Below are positions 21,099 to 33,433 of a stretch of 64,000 nt of DNA, in pieces. The first letter of the stretch is position 1. Each line of letters begins with the position of its first letter. A program made the translations under genes and the position numbers. The notes under the pieces were generated by a model that saw only the letters and a list, made by a program, of their open reading frames with translations, had not been told where the DNA came from and searched no databases. Source of the stretch: Limnephilus marmoratus (Eukaryota > Arthropoda > Insecta > Trichoptera > Limnephilidae); the NCBI GenBank assembly GCA_917880885.1, contig OU862931.1, forward strand, positions 13,279,337 through 13,343,336, read 5' to 3'.

Positions 21099-24051
21099 GT
21101 TGGATATTGGAGGATTATACATGTATGGCAAGACTATGAACTACAAGGAAGTAGGAAAACCAAGCACTTACCAATTAGAAGCTGAACACAACACATAACA
21201 ACTAATGACACCAACCAGTTCCTTCAAATGTCACAAGTCATATCACACAATGCACTGGTTCCCTTTTTCAAAATGCTTTCTTCAGCAAGGTGTCATGGTT
21301 AGGAAGGGTAGGACTGGATAAATGACATTCCGGTAGGAACTATGCTTATTCATTAATAAAACCAAACGGAAGGTTTCATTTCTCCGCGTGTGAACTGCCC
21401 ACACTTATTATTTTTTTTTTCTGTATATTCTAAAATCTAAATCTGAAAATGAAACTCGCCATAAATATTATTTTCTTCTACAGAGACGTCGTTTTTAATT
21501 GAACTAAATTCAAATCAATAAATAATTTATCAAGCATTCAAAATTGTCAAATTATCAATTTCAATTTATCAAATTATTACAACTTCATCCATTAATACGC
21601 AGGACGAAATATAAACTTTAATACAATTCTGTGTAAACGCACTCACCTGAGACTGGCAATTAATCATTTAGATTTCATTTCATTTGGACCATTTAATAAT
21701 TATCATTAATAATCTATCCACGAAAATGTGAACTATTATTTTGTATTAAACGAAACAAGCCAATAATCTGATAAACTTTTGACTTTGCGGATCAGGCATT
21801 GGCAAAGTTTAGAATAAATTAAATTTTCCTGAGAATTTCGAAAACGATAATATCAACAAGAACTTAAAAGTTTCTGGAAATTGGATATTAATCAGAAGAA
21901 TCAAATATAGGGGGTTGAACTTTTTATGTTGAAGTTGTCAAATGCTGCACGTATTTAGGCAGAATTGAACGTAACTTTATTAAGAGTTATATATGTTCTT
22001 GAAAACATCTGTGGGTTATTCTAATTAAATTATTTTCGATAGGAACTCAAACTACTGCTTTTACGGCTCGGCCACAAAAGCGTTTTATGGTATTTTATAA
22101 CATCAAGTTTATCAACATTTATTAAATTAAATTTCTAATATCTACATTCTCCGTAACCTGCAAATACCTAAAAGTATGATTTTGTCATATTATTTTTATT
22201 CCTAACACGAGAACGCATTTTACGTAACTTTTGACGGTAGGCGTGAGAAGATTGGTCGATTTTGAAAATGGACATTCTGAAATAAAAGGGAAAATGGCCT
22301 ACAGAACTATTTTTGTCACATTTGAGTTATTAATCACTGCTGTAGTGTTAAAATTATGAACACAACATATTTTGCGGTTCAAATAAATTTTTGAAATGTT
22401 CCTCTTAATTACTACATATTGTTTATTCAATCCTCGCTCCATTGACCAAAACTGAAGGTTATGTGTGTCAACTTCTTTGAGATTTTTTGAGATCCCTGAG
22501 GAAAAAAAACTAAATCCTTGATGCGTTGATGGCGCTGAATATTTCGGTGTTTTTATTTAAATTTCCATTGAAATTGAAACCTTAAGACGGTTGTTGGTTT
22601 TGAACGATATTCATAATGCTCCCCCGTGCCAATTGGTGTCCAATTTATTAAATAAATCATTTACTAACATTTTAATAATTTACTACAAAGTTAATAATTA
22701 AACATAAATTTAATTCTGATTGGGGGCCTTTTATCAGGTATGTATCTTTGTCTTTGTAGGGAGAATCTTTAAATCAGGAACGAAAAGCATAAATACGTCA
22801 TTAATATTCTGTAATAAAAACGTATTTTTCTGATTGCATTGTTTTCATTTGCACTTGAATTTTTAACCCAAAACCTCTTGGCCTAGAACTGTCTAGAAAC
22901 AAGTGCCTTACCTCACATTAACAAGAATATTACATGATATAGATATTATGACATAATTTTGAAAATAAAACAGTAAAAGAGTTAAAAACATACAAATCCA
23001 TGTCAGGTTTTTCACTACTCACTGAGATTAAAAATCGGTAAAGTTATAAAAAATCAAATTCATGAACATAATTTTATTGAAATTTGCTGTGGTTTAGGTG
23101 TGCTCTTTAGTTATTCATTTAGATTTTAGATTAAAAAATATCTAAAACATTAATTAATATTTCTCGGTTACAGATTGTTCAATGGACGATGGCAAACTTA
23201 AGAAGATTGTAAATACTCGTACTAAAGATAAAGAGCATTTGATTCAGGAATAGAATGACGGGAGAAAGCTCTACCTTCTAATGTGGTGATCTGCTTCTCC
23301 ATCCACTGCTCACAGTTACAACGGTTGGCATAGTTACACCGTGACCAAAAGAATAATATAAAATGTATATAAACGCGAATTTGCGAGAGGTACAATAAAT
23401 TGATTTGAAGAACTTTTTCAAATTGTATTCGGTTCACTTTTTAACCATCCAAGGATATTTTTCCGAACAAAAACATCATAAGGACCAACACTTAGCGCCT
23501 AAAGAATCCGTAAACCACCTCTCGCCGTAATGTTTGTCATGAAAAATGCATTTGCGGGGTGAAAATCTTATGACATTTTTGTGTCGACATAAGCAATACG
23601 GTACTCCTGCATCATTTATATTATAATCCTTTCCGGAAATCTTTCATAAAACCGTGACAGGCTTTCAAAGATTATGAGCGAAATGTTGAAAGGTTTAAAA
23701 GGTACTTTAGGTTCTCAGGAATTTGTGGTATTTTATATTAAACTGGATATTGTAAAGGCTTCGTTATTTTTATGTTCATGGTTATAATCGAAAACTTCAA
23801 CACATGACCGTGAAAGAAATTGATTGATTAAATTAATTGCTTTCATCTTCCAGCAGATTTACGGGTAATAATAATAATAATTGGATAATTTGTAGAGGGC
23901 CGTTTTTCGGGGCAATCACGTGGAAATTTGGAATTCACTATATTCTAAAAACTGGATATTGGATGATCTACCCTTCAATAACATAGATATTAAATTTACG
24001 AGAAGATTAGTGGCAAAATAAGAATAAATATTTATTTTATAAGACTGGAGA
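21099..24051. other. AT-rich region, no gene recognised
   Basis: Nearly 3 kb without a recognisable protein, RNA gene or complete repeat. The part 21355-21415 (GGTTTCATTTCTCCGCGTGT) resembles the tail of repeat family R at 52220-52260. A 71-residue minus frame at 23222-23437 has no recognised motif and is likely chance. Confidence 0.5.
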
Positions 24052-24243
24052 GTTTATAACCATTTTGACTTTTTTGGCGCTAAATGGCGGTTTCTTACCA
24101 TATTGAGGTTTTTTGATGATTTTAGCGGTGGATAGCGGTTTAACACCATTTTGACGTTTTTTGCGCAAAATGGTAATTTGAGGTTTTTTGACGATTTTAG
24201 CGAGAGATAGAAGTTTTATAACATTTTGAACGTTTTTGGCGCT
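24052..24243. repeat. Imperfect tandem repeat, about 2.5 units of 75-86 bp
   Basis: The phrase CCATTTTGAC plus TTTTTTGGCGC recurs at 24052, about 24137 and about 24212, each followed by GAGGTTTTTTGA and GATTTTAGCG in the first two units. It directly precedes the ORF1 frame and could be the 5' part of that LINE. Confidence 0.75.
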
Positions 24244-24782
24244 TTTAATGTTAGTAATTTTGCAATAGTTAAATTAATAGCAGTAGAAGTTCACCTGGCA
24301 GATCTGGAACAATCAGCCCTATTGAACAGTATAGAAATTAACGGTATAAAATTTCAAGGCAACTTATCCCCAGTCCATACTGTGACGCGGATCGCGGAGC
24401 TCGCGGGCGTCAAAATGGCACCAGAGGATACCTACAAAATCATAACCAACAAATTAAATGATCAAAAAAAAATCACGATTAATTTCGCAGACATCACAAA
24501 AGCTCACACCATGTTAGCTGCTAAATATAGTGATCCGATAAAAAAATTCAACGGGGAAGGAGCCCAACACGTTTACCTCAATGCAGCACTAACACCTTAT
24601 TATAAAAATCTACACTGGAATGTCAGAAAAAGGGCACAAGAAAAAGAATTTAAGTATGTATGGGTAAAATCGGGAAAAATTTTGGTAAGGAAAACAAATG
24701 ACTCAAAGGTGGTTGAAATAAGACACCTAAACGATTTACATACTAAGACGATTTGAAAAGAAAAAAAAAAAAAAAAAAAAAA
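24226..24782 (+). pseudogene. LINE ORF1 C-terminal domain (FP-like) followed by poly(A)
   Basis: This 176-residue frame matches the C-terminal domain of LINE ORF1 proteins that resemble baculovirus FP protein, a nucleic-acid-binding module. Diagnostic parts are VYLNAALTPYYKNLHW, FKYVWVKSGKILVRK and IRHLNDL. The N-terminal part of ORF1 is missing. After the stop there is almost directly a run of about 22 A (24761-24782), although ORF2 would be expected. It may be a reverse-transcribed ORF1-only RNA, or an element whose ORF2 was lost. Confidence 0.75.
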
Positions 24783-24813
24783 CTTAGTACACTATTTACT
24801 CAATATGTTTATT

Positions 24814-25310
24814 ATGGCTTCTACAAAAATAAAAACCAATTTTTTAACGGTAATTAACCGTAATATACCAATACCTGATATACCAAAAAAACTAGCATCT
24901 CTGAGAAATGCAACTCCAAAACTGATTATAATCAAAATTTAAAAATACAAATGATCGAGATGAGTTTTTGGAAACAGATAAAAATTCCAATAAAAAAACA
25001 GAGAAAAATAAAGTGAGACGGAACATTAACAAAACAGGATACGAAAGACGACATGAACCTATACACATAAATGGACATCTAGCCACGCACACAACAAGAA
25101 GACTATATCTCTACAAACTATTTGCAAGAAACTACATTTTCTCCTACTTATGGAGTACAACAAGGCGAGTATATATTCGCCTTCGGTCAATCGACTCGCA
25201 AGCAATTCAATTAAACTCAAAAAATACCACCAACCTCATTGAAGAACAACTAGAGGAAAACCAACCAGAAATTGTTCCTGAAACAGGCGCCAAACTGTAT
25301 CCTTATATTA
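24814..25310 (+). pseudogene. Second LINE ORF1 remnant, frameshifted
   Basis: Starting MASTKIKTNF at 24814, the frame stops at about 24942, while the continuation lies in the next frame, where ETDKNSNKKTEKNK and then IHINGHLATHTTRRLYLYK, FSYLWS and VYIR repeat the FP-like ORF1 pattern seen at 24226-24756. This is probably the true ORF1 of the LINE whose ORF2 follows at 25405, with its own 5' part missing. Confidence 0.65.
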
Positions 25311-25404
25311 CTTCGTTCTTAATAATAACCCTAAACATTCCCAAATCTTATGTACGTTATCATGTATGGCTTTCCATCCAAAACTTCTATTTTCCTTGTA
25401 ACAA

Positions 25405-28402
25405 ATGGTTTCTGCACTGAATTTTGACTTGGAAACAATAAATAACACAGAATACACTTTTAACCAAGCAAAAGAATACAAAATCCTTGTCTCAGGAAAA
25501 CACAGTTTAAGCATAATATGTCAAAACATAAGAAGTATTCAAAAGAACTTTGATAGTTTCTGTGTCCTACTAAATGAAATAGATATAAGTTTCGATATCA
25601 TTATCCTAAGTGAATGCTGGTTAGGTGATTCTTACACCAACTTAAACTTAAATGACTATACCACATTCCAGACCACAAGACACTTAAATCAAAATGATGG
25701 TATAGTAATCTTTGTCAAAGATTCAATAAAATCTTCCACATCAGAAATTAACATAACTGAAGCAAACTGCATTCAAATATCACTTGGCCCATGTCTTTCT
25801 ATATTTGCTATATACAGACCACCATGCTACAACAATCTCGCCCCTTTCTTAAATTCCTTAAATAAACTTCTTGAAAAACATAAAAAAACTCAACAAATAA
25901 TTATTGCTGGTGACATGAATATTAACATATTAAACTGCCAACCAAAAACTACGGAATTCTTAAATGTTTTTACTCACTACGGACTTAAATCTACAATAAA
26001 CTCGCCAACAAGAACTACATCACACTCCGAATCCTGCATCGATCATATATTTGCTAAAACCAGAAAAAAAACTTTTTCATCCATTATTCGCTCAACTGTC
26101 ACTGACCATTTCACAACTACATTAAACATACTTCTTAACAAAGAACAAAGTAAAAACAAAAATGACAACATGAAAGACAAAATAAACTTTAAGTCCCTAA
26201 AATCGGATTTTCACGATGAACCTTGGACTAATGTACTAAATGAAATAGACCCAAACACAGCGCTGGACACATTTATAAATACGGTTGAAACCTACATAAC
26301 CAAACACACCACAAAAAATCCACAAAAGAACTACACACATAAAGAAAAAAAAAATAACACCATGGATCACGAAAGGAATAGTCAACAGTATTCATAAAAG
26401 AGATGCAATGCATATGCGAGTCCACAAAAACCCGAATGATAACAAACTAAAGCAAGATTACTTACTGTATAGAAACCTGTGTAATAAGTTAATTAAACAA
26501 GCCAAATACAAATATTACAAAAAAGAAATAAAAATCGCCAAAAATGATCATAAAAAAATTTGGGAAATTGTAAGAAATATTACTTTTTCCACTCCGAAGA
26601 AAGATTCACATATCAAAGAACTATTAATAAACGGAGACAAAGTCTTAACAAACAATGAACCTAATAAAATAGCGAATTTTATTAACACTGAATTCGCAAA
26701 AGTTGGCTCTACCCTAGCGGAAAAAATTCTTCAAAAAAACTGTACATCAGAAGACTCTTTATACAAACTTTGCTCTTCCATACGACCAAATCACTCGTTC
26801 AATGCTTATCAAGTAAATACAAAGGAAATCTCGGATCTTATTAAATCTCTCAAACCAAATTGCGCGATGGGACCGGATAACATTTCCAATCAAATACTGA
26901 TAAATCTACGAGAATACATACTTATACCGCTTCAACACATTTTCAACCAAAGTTTTAGGCTCGGAATTGTCCCTGATCATTTAAAAATAGGATGTATCAC
27001 TCCAATACATAAATCGGGAGACAAAACTCTGATATTAAACTACAGACCAATCACTCTGCTAAACTCACTATCTAAACTTCTAGAAAAAGCCATGAAAAAA
27101 AGATTACTTGCGTACCTTGAAAAACACAACCTGCTCTCAAGCCGCCAATTTGGATTTCGTGCCAAAATGGGTACAGAAGATGCTTTATCAGAATTAACCA
27201 ACTACATAGTGAAAAGCATAGATGGCGGATCAAAGGTGATAGGGGTATTCTTAGACCTAGCAAAAGCTTTCGACACTATTTCGCATAACTTACTACAACA
27301 AAAACTCAAAAATATCGGTATAACTGGTCAACCGCTAAAATGGTTTGTCAGTTACATTGAAAGGAGACAACAAATAGTAAAAATAAATAAATACAGCAGT
27401 GACAAAGCAGATATCAGGTATGGAGTACCGCAAGGCAGCGTCTTGGGTCCCATACTATTCCTCATTTATATAAATAGTCTAACTGAGATAAACCTAGGAA
27501 AAATTGAGTACAAAGTAATCAGTTATGCAGACGACACTGCAATTTTGTTCAAGGCACAATCATGGGAAAAGGTATTCAAAAACACAGAAACAGGGATGAC
27601 TGTAGTAAATAAATGGCTACAAAATAATCTACTAACACTGAACATTTCAAAAACAAAATATTTAACTTTTAGCAAAACAAAGGCTGGTCAACCACATAGC
27701 CAACCACAACTACATCTTAACCCCTGCACCAATATTTCGTCAAATAACACATGCTGTACTTGTGACAAAATTGTTTATGCAGACAATATTAAATATCTAG
27801 GTTTAACTGTTGACCATAAACTAAAATGGGATCTCCATATTAATATATTATCAAAAAAAATACGAAAATTATCATACATCTTCAAAACAATACTAAACAT
27901 CATGTCATTAAATCAACTAAAAAATATATATTTCGCACTCTGTCAAAGTATTTTAACATATGGAATTTCAGTTTGGGGAGGAGCAGCAGATACTTACCTC
28001 AATTCTCTTAAAATAAATCACAAAACAATAATTAGAATTATGTTTTATAAACCTTACCAACATCCGACGGAACAGCTAATGATCAAAAACAAATTACTAG
28101 ACGTAAATAAACTATTCATAAAGAAGATCATTTACAAAAACTGTATCAAAACTTCACATCTCCACATACCTCACTCGCAAAACACAAGAGCAAAAATTAA
28201 TAAGCACTTTCAAGTTCCCCATATCAAATCAACTTTTGCAAAAAAACACGAATCTTACCTAGCACCACACATTTTCAATACCTTCCTAACACAAACAAAA
28301 ACTTACGTCACCCCAAATAATTTGAATTGGCTTTTCAAAAGATTTGTAATATGGTTGAATGAAAAGGAAAGAACAGACATTCAAAATATTCTAAATAAAT
28401 AA
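25405..28402 (+). pseudogene. LINE ORF2: APE endonuclease + reverse transcriptase
   Basis: Jockey-type ORF2 nicks the target and copies the RNA there. The endonuclease (25405 to about 26300) shows ICQNIRSI, LSECWLGD, AIYRPP, IIAGDMNINIL, SCIDHIF and TVTDHF, that is, all catalytic landmarks of the apurinic endonuclease family. The RT (from about 26400) has NYRPITLLN, RQFGFR, GVFLDLAKAFDTI, GVPQGSVLGPILFLIYIN and ISYADDTA (about 27520), then a full C-terminal region ending at 28402. The two frames differ by one position at an A-run (about 26346-26355); PWITKGIVNSIHKRDAM then continues the protein. Except for that homopolymer indel the ORF appears intact. It lies just after an ORF1 remnant. Confidence 0.93.
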
Positions 28403-28800
28403 CATTTCATACAAGTTCTTACGAAATTATATAATATTCAAATAAAACAAACACGAGAAACTGCAATTTTGCAATATTAATTATTATGATTAATTATTAA
28501 TTATTACTTCTATTATGTAACCGCTATATTCAACTGTCACAAAATTTTAATTTACCTTTATCTAAAAAACAAAGTATGTATGTAAATATTTAATATACCA
28601 ACATATAATTTATCTTTTTTATCTTTTTACATACATATATATTTGTTTAAATCCACACATTTCTTTTGGAACAAACATAATATGTGATTTACTCGCCTCG
28701 GAACAGACTTTGTCTAGTGAGGCGGGTAAAAAAAAAGAAAACAATGTAAATAACCATGAAACTAAATAAACGCCCGGGTTGCCGGCATTGAACTAATTAA
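28403..28800 (+). other. LINE 3' UTR
   Basis: AT-rich sequence after ORF2. It contains GTGAGGCGGGTAAA followed by an A-rich run and ends in TAATAAATAAATGA-like sequence near 28800, a plausible LINE tail. The exact end is not fixed. Confidence 0.55.
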
Positions 28801-30786
28801 TAAATAAATGATTATTTAGGAAGCAATTGATTTCGCGTTATACTGATAGTATCATAAACTCCACACCAAATTTTGTATTTGAATATAATTAATATATGTG
28901 ATCATACTGATCATATCAAAAATCTGTAAACGGTAAGCGTAATGAACAAAATACGGGAGAGACATTCAGATAATTTCGATATTTTGCCAGCAAAAATAAT
29001 ATGTGACCTGAAATTGAATAGTAGAAGAAGTTGGGAACGCCTATCTAAAAACATGGCAGGTGAGTTGGGTCATATGAAAAGACGGATTAATAGTAGAGTT
29101 AATACGATGCGTAAATGGGAAATAAACTTGCGGTGTTTAATTAAACAGTGACAGACGGACCATCATCAAAAGGATCTCAGAACAATTTTGAGCGTGGAAA
29201 CTTGACCATCGGGACAAATCAGCCATTGCTGAGCACTATATTAAAATCGACCATTAATTTTAAATTTTTCCTGGTGCCCTGGAAAGACCTAAAACTCATC
29301 AAGCACGGCTAATTTCAGGGGCAACTGAAATCCACAAAAATCCCATTAATATTGATAGAGACGACGTGCGACGGGACTAAGCTAAATAACTCTTGGTATG
29401 CTGTACTTATTATAACTACACACAAACATATGATGACAAATTATGCCCTAATGATAGACACTGTTGTCCGTTGGTGGAATTGCAACACAGCGTAATAAAT
29501 AAATCACTTAAAAATGAAAGAATGGTGTATTGTGGAGTTCTTACAAGCAGTCACCGATAAAACAAGAAAATGTTTTGAAATAGATTTCACGAACATTGAA
29601 CATGTAACCCCGCAAGAGTTTTTGAAGTCAAGTACTTTTTGTATTCATATTTTGGGGGATGACAACACCGGCCAGGCTGAGCTGCATCTAGCGGGGGTGT
29701 TTACCATTTCCGGCGGGGGCTGGACGCTGCCAACCGACCTTAGCCGGGCGGTTATGATCTAGAGACGGTATTTTAGTTTTCTGCTCTCGAAAGATCAGGT
29801 CGTCTCTAAATTTTGCTTAGAATCCAGAATTTGCTCTGCAAAACAGTTTAAAGTGTTTTTTAGTCAAATTCTGTGATCGCTGCCAAGCCTTCAGTTGAGT
29901 TGCCGCTGAGCATCATTCCAATTTCCGTATATTAATTCAAAATTTGCTTTTATCCGATAAAAATTAACTTCAGTACAGTCTCTGTCATGAAATCACTCCA
30001 TTCTTATAGAGGTTTAAGCTTTTCCTAGAGCCTAGCTTAATTTTTTACAAATATAGGTCTTTTCGAAGGCACACAGCAAAAGATCACTTTATTTTACAAA
30101 TACTCCTATATTTTTTGTGACCTTATTTCAATTCCTACTCAGCGGTAGTTTCCAAGTCAACCAAAGCCGAACAGAGAACACAACAACCCCTCTCCGACCG
30201 AGCTACTCCAGGTGAGAGTAGTTACTCGTAAGTATAGGTGGTGAGTATTATTAATCACTGTTTAAATACCTGAAACGGATCGAGTTCGTGGCATCTATCA
30301 ACAATATTTATTTCACCTGCAACAAATTCCCTGTTTCAAGAAGGCTAAAAAGGTTTAATAAAATAATTTTTAATAATAATATTCATTTTTCTACTTTTTT
30401 ATTACCCAAAATATCCCCATCAGAACCTTGAACAAAGAGGTTCGGTGAAACTTTCTTACAAAATATTACAAGAAACTAAGTGATAAACATCAAGACGTTG
30501 TAATAAGCAAATGCCGTGTGGGTCTTAATAAATCAGAAATATAACACAACGAGACTATTAAAAATTGCACCCACATAAATTAGCTTTTTGACATATCTAC
30601 TCCCCGGTTAGTACTTACCTGAGTAATTTATTACTTAATTAGATATTCAGAAACATGAAGTTTTTAGGGGTACATTGTATATCTCGAAAATTTGAATAAC
30701 TTAGTGTCAACACCTGGCTTGAGTTAGGATAAAAAAAGGACCAACAACATCATGTGAGTAGGTAGTTATTTATCTTTCCCTATACA
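28801..30786. other. No gene recognised
   Basis: Mostly AT-rich. A GC-rich patch at 29655-29760 includes part of an 82-residue plus-strand frame (29514-29762) without a known motif. I see no RNA gene or repeat border. Confidence 0.45.
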
Positions 30787-31090
30787 TTGTTGTTTAAGGA
30801 GATAAACGTCGCGAAATTTATAAAACTGGGAAGACTTCGGTGGCTGGGTCATGTGGAGAGAATAATCGAGCATCAAGCACCAAAGTCCCTGCTGAACTCA
30901 AGACCAATAGGGCGAAGGAGCCTGGGAAGACCAAGACTAAGATGGAGCGACAACGTCCTCAAAGACATAGCTATCTTGGAGCCTCTAAACTGGAGAGAGC
31001 TGGCACAAAACCGAGATGAGTGGAGGAAGATTCTTGAGGAGGCCAAGACCCACCAGGGGTTGTAGAGCCAATAGTGATGATGATGATACA
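30787..31090 (+). pseudogene. RTE-type LINE 3' end, copy 1
   Basis: The frame carries RLRWLGHVERI, RRSLGRPRLRW and WRELAQNRDEWRKILEEAK, the basic C-terminal tail of RTE-type reverse transcriptases. It is followed by (TGA)n (about 31073-31088), the usual end of RTE elements. It is about 95% like the end of 47440-48262; everything upstream of the tail has been lost by 5' truncation. Confidence 0.88.
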
Positions 31091-31308
31091 TTATTATCTA
31101 TTCGAAATCCACAAGATGCTTCAAAACCTATCTCAAAAGACAAGAGAATTCAGACTATCCATGAATAATCACAGATAGTCTGATTTCTCGATAAATAAAT
31201 TTCCATTTGAAAATGCAATGGTTAATAATAATATCTTTTTTGGTAGGTACTTTATCGCTGTTTGAATTGTCCAAAAAAACACTATCAATCTACTTTTTCT
31301 ACATTAGT

Positions 31309-31700
31309 TCCACACAGGATGATGGAGGCCATCTCTTTAGAGATACTTTGTGGAGGGCCTATTTAGGAAAAGGAATGAGAGGAAGTTCTGGGAAGGGAAA
31401 ATATGTGAAGGGTGGGTAGAAAGCTGGGGGTCAATGCGCCCAGGGTGTAAGAATCCATCCCTCCCACTGCGGTGCAATTCGATGAATCCCGGGATTCCGG
31501 CTGGAGAGTTCAAAATGTCTCCCTCGACCAATCTCTTCCGATCTGGTCCGCCATGCAGTAGGTGGGCAAACCCATCCGCCACCAAGACCCAGACAAATTT
31601 CACGCCATGAACCCGGGCACCACTTGGAGTGACCTATGGCAGAAGTCTTGGTTATCCATTAAATGCATATCCTCGCCAGTCCCAAGTGGTGCTCCGATCA
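31309..31700 (-). mobile_element. Short repeat family S, long variant, minus strand
   Basis: It matches the reverse complement of 59637-60035, including the internal block absent from the short copies (CCATCCCTCCCACTGCGGTG and GGCTGGAGAGTTCAAAATGT). The hairpin end is degraded (31310-31360) and there is no poly(A). Confidence 0.75.
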
Positions 31701-31730
31701 TTGCAGACATATGACAAAATCAGTTACAGA

Positions 31731-32463
31731 CATAATATCGCACACCTAGATAAAGAGTAGTACAACTCAAAATACCTCTTTTTTCAGGAACAGCGAAAAA
31801 CGTTTTACTCGATTTCTATTTGACTGATTAAAAATATTGTTATATGATAATGTATGTTATTTTACTAGGATATTCATTTGCTTAATTACTTAACCATCAA
31901 ATTCACGTGTCACGCGTTTATTAATTAATTTCGTGTTATTTTAGTATTAGTGACAAAATCATTGTTTAATAATTTTATCAACTCAAATTGATTCCATATT
32001 AGTGATAAATTTTGAATTAATGCACTCTTATTCTGTATATTTTGTTTTGTAATCTTCACAATAACGTAGTAAGTGGAATTGATATGTAGAACGCCCGAGA
32101 AACAAGACAAGTTCAATCACGAATACTAAATCAACTCAAAATATTCACGCACTATGACTGCGGTTAATCACGAATACAAGACTAAATCGAAATAATCCAG
32201 TCTTTGTGCGTATTGACAGCACCTTCCCCTACAGTTAGTATGTCGTAAGTGGTGATGCGTTACTATTGTTGGTGGGGGTTTTCGTAGAGCAATTTAGAAA
32301 GACTGACTTAAGTGCCATCTACAATTTTATTGATGGAGATTTTTAAACAGGTGTCTTTGTGGTTTGTGTAGTTTTCGACGCAGATTCCGAAAATGGAAAT
32401 AACTCGATTTTGGATTATTTCGAGTTGTGCTATTCTTTATCTAGGTGTGCGATATGTCAAATT
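31731..32463. mobile_element. Element with about 42-bp terminal inverted repeats
   Basis: ATATCGCACACCTAGATAAA at 31737 onward pairs with TTTATCTAGGTGTGCGATAT at about 32435-32455, the match extending inward with a few mismatches to CAACTC(A/G)AAATA. The interior, about 640 bp, has no coding frame. This fits a MITE; the superfamily and target duplication were not determined. Confidence 0.7.
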
Positions 32464-32529
32464 CAACAAAATATGATAAATTCAATAGTTTATAAACGCC
32501 AAAAAAACCTGGAAAGTTTTTAGTTCTAG

Positions 32530-32700
32530 AACGGTCGGCGTGGTCTAGTAATAAGGCTTTTGACTTGCAACCCTAAGGTCGCGGAATCGAATCCCGGCGT
32601 GGACAAATAAATTTTATTTTTTTAATTTGTGTTTTTTCATGATTAATACATTTAAATAATATATTGCATATTTGCGGCATGGTTCGGAGTGGAAGATACT
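32530..32700 (+). mobile_element. tRNA-derived SINE family T, copy 1
   Basis: The head resembles a tRNA: CGTGGTCTAGTAATAAGGCT gives an A-box-like part and GGAATCGAATCCC a B box. It is followed by ACAAATAAATTTTATT, TTAATTTGTG, then ATTTGCGGCATGGTTC and GGAAGATACT. The same order occurs at 56597-57225, and the head alone at 35535-35587. Pol III boxes plus dispersion support a SINE; no clean poly(A) was seen. Confidence 0.7.
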
Positions 32701-32879
32701 CTTACAGCCGTTGTGACCAACAATTTCGATGGATTATCAAAGTAATTCTGAGCGTGGCGCGAAGCGCCACTCAGTTAAGTGATCATAGTGAATTGCTTCA
32801 TTTTGCATGTAGCCAACGTTGTGATCGTAACGCCTCGTGTGTAGCACCGTTTATTTACATAGACTAAAAATTGACGTCA

Positions 32880-33430
32880 AATTAGAAACTTTACATTTAA
32901 AATTAATACCGAAGCGTTAATTAATTGTATTTATTATTTATACAGATAATTTATGTTAAATAGTGTAATACATAAACCGACATTTCATATTTTTAAAACA
33001 AACGTATTTAATATGTTAAAAATAAAGTGTTAATTGACTTAAGTTTTTTGTTTACGCGAAGTTGACGTTTGACGTTTTATAGCATTTTATGTAGTTAAAT
33101 TTCTCGTCGATAGCTGCCTTGAAATAAATAGTAGCCAGTATCTCATCTAACCTAAGGTAAGGTAAGTTGACTACTGATTATCTCGTATAATAATGTGTTC
33201 TTTAAATTCAAATGCCATTAAAAACAAGCTCGATTAAGATTGGTGGTTTGGGCAAGTAGAACAACTGGAAAGGGTGCAAGGAGAATATATTATTACGCAA
33301 ATGTGGACGCCAGATGAAGACATGGCAGGATGAAGAAAACCTGAAGTTTTTGGGCAGTGTAAAAGTCCAGTAGTTAATTAGAATTTCTGTATGTCCAAAT
33401 TGATTTCTCGTAGTATTTTATATATGATTG
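32880..33430. other. AT-rich spacer before the Harbinger region
   Basis: No gene recognised. The left terminal repeat of the Harbinger transposon would be expected somewhere here or to the left, but none could be fixed. Confidence 0.35.
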
Positions 33431-33433
33431 CAG

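Noticed and set aside
23222..23437. 71-residue minus frame with several Cys
   Set aside because: Cys spacing fits no zinc-binding pattern and the region shows no other coding signal.
29514..29762. 82-residue frame as a host gene
   Set aside because: No recognised motif, no splice context, and only part is GC-rich; chance or fragment.
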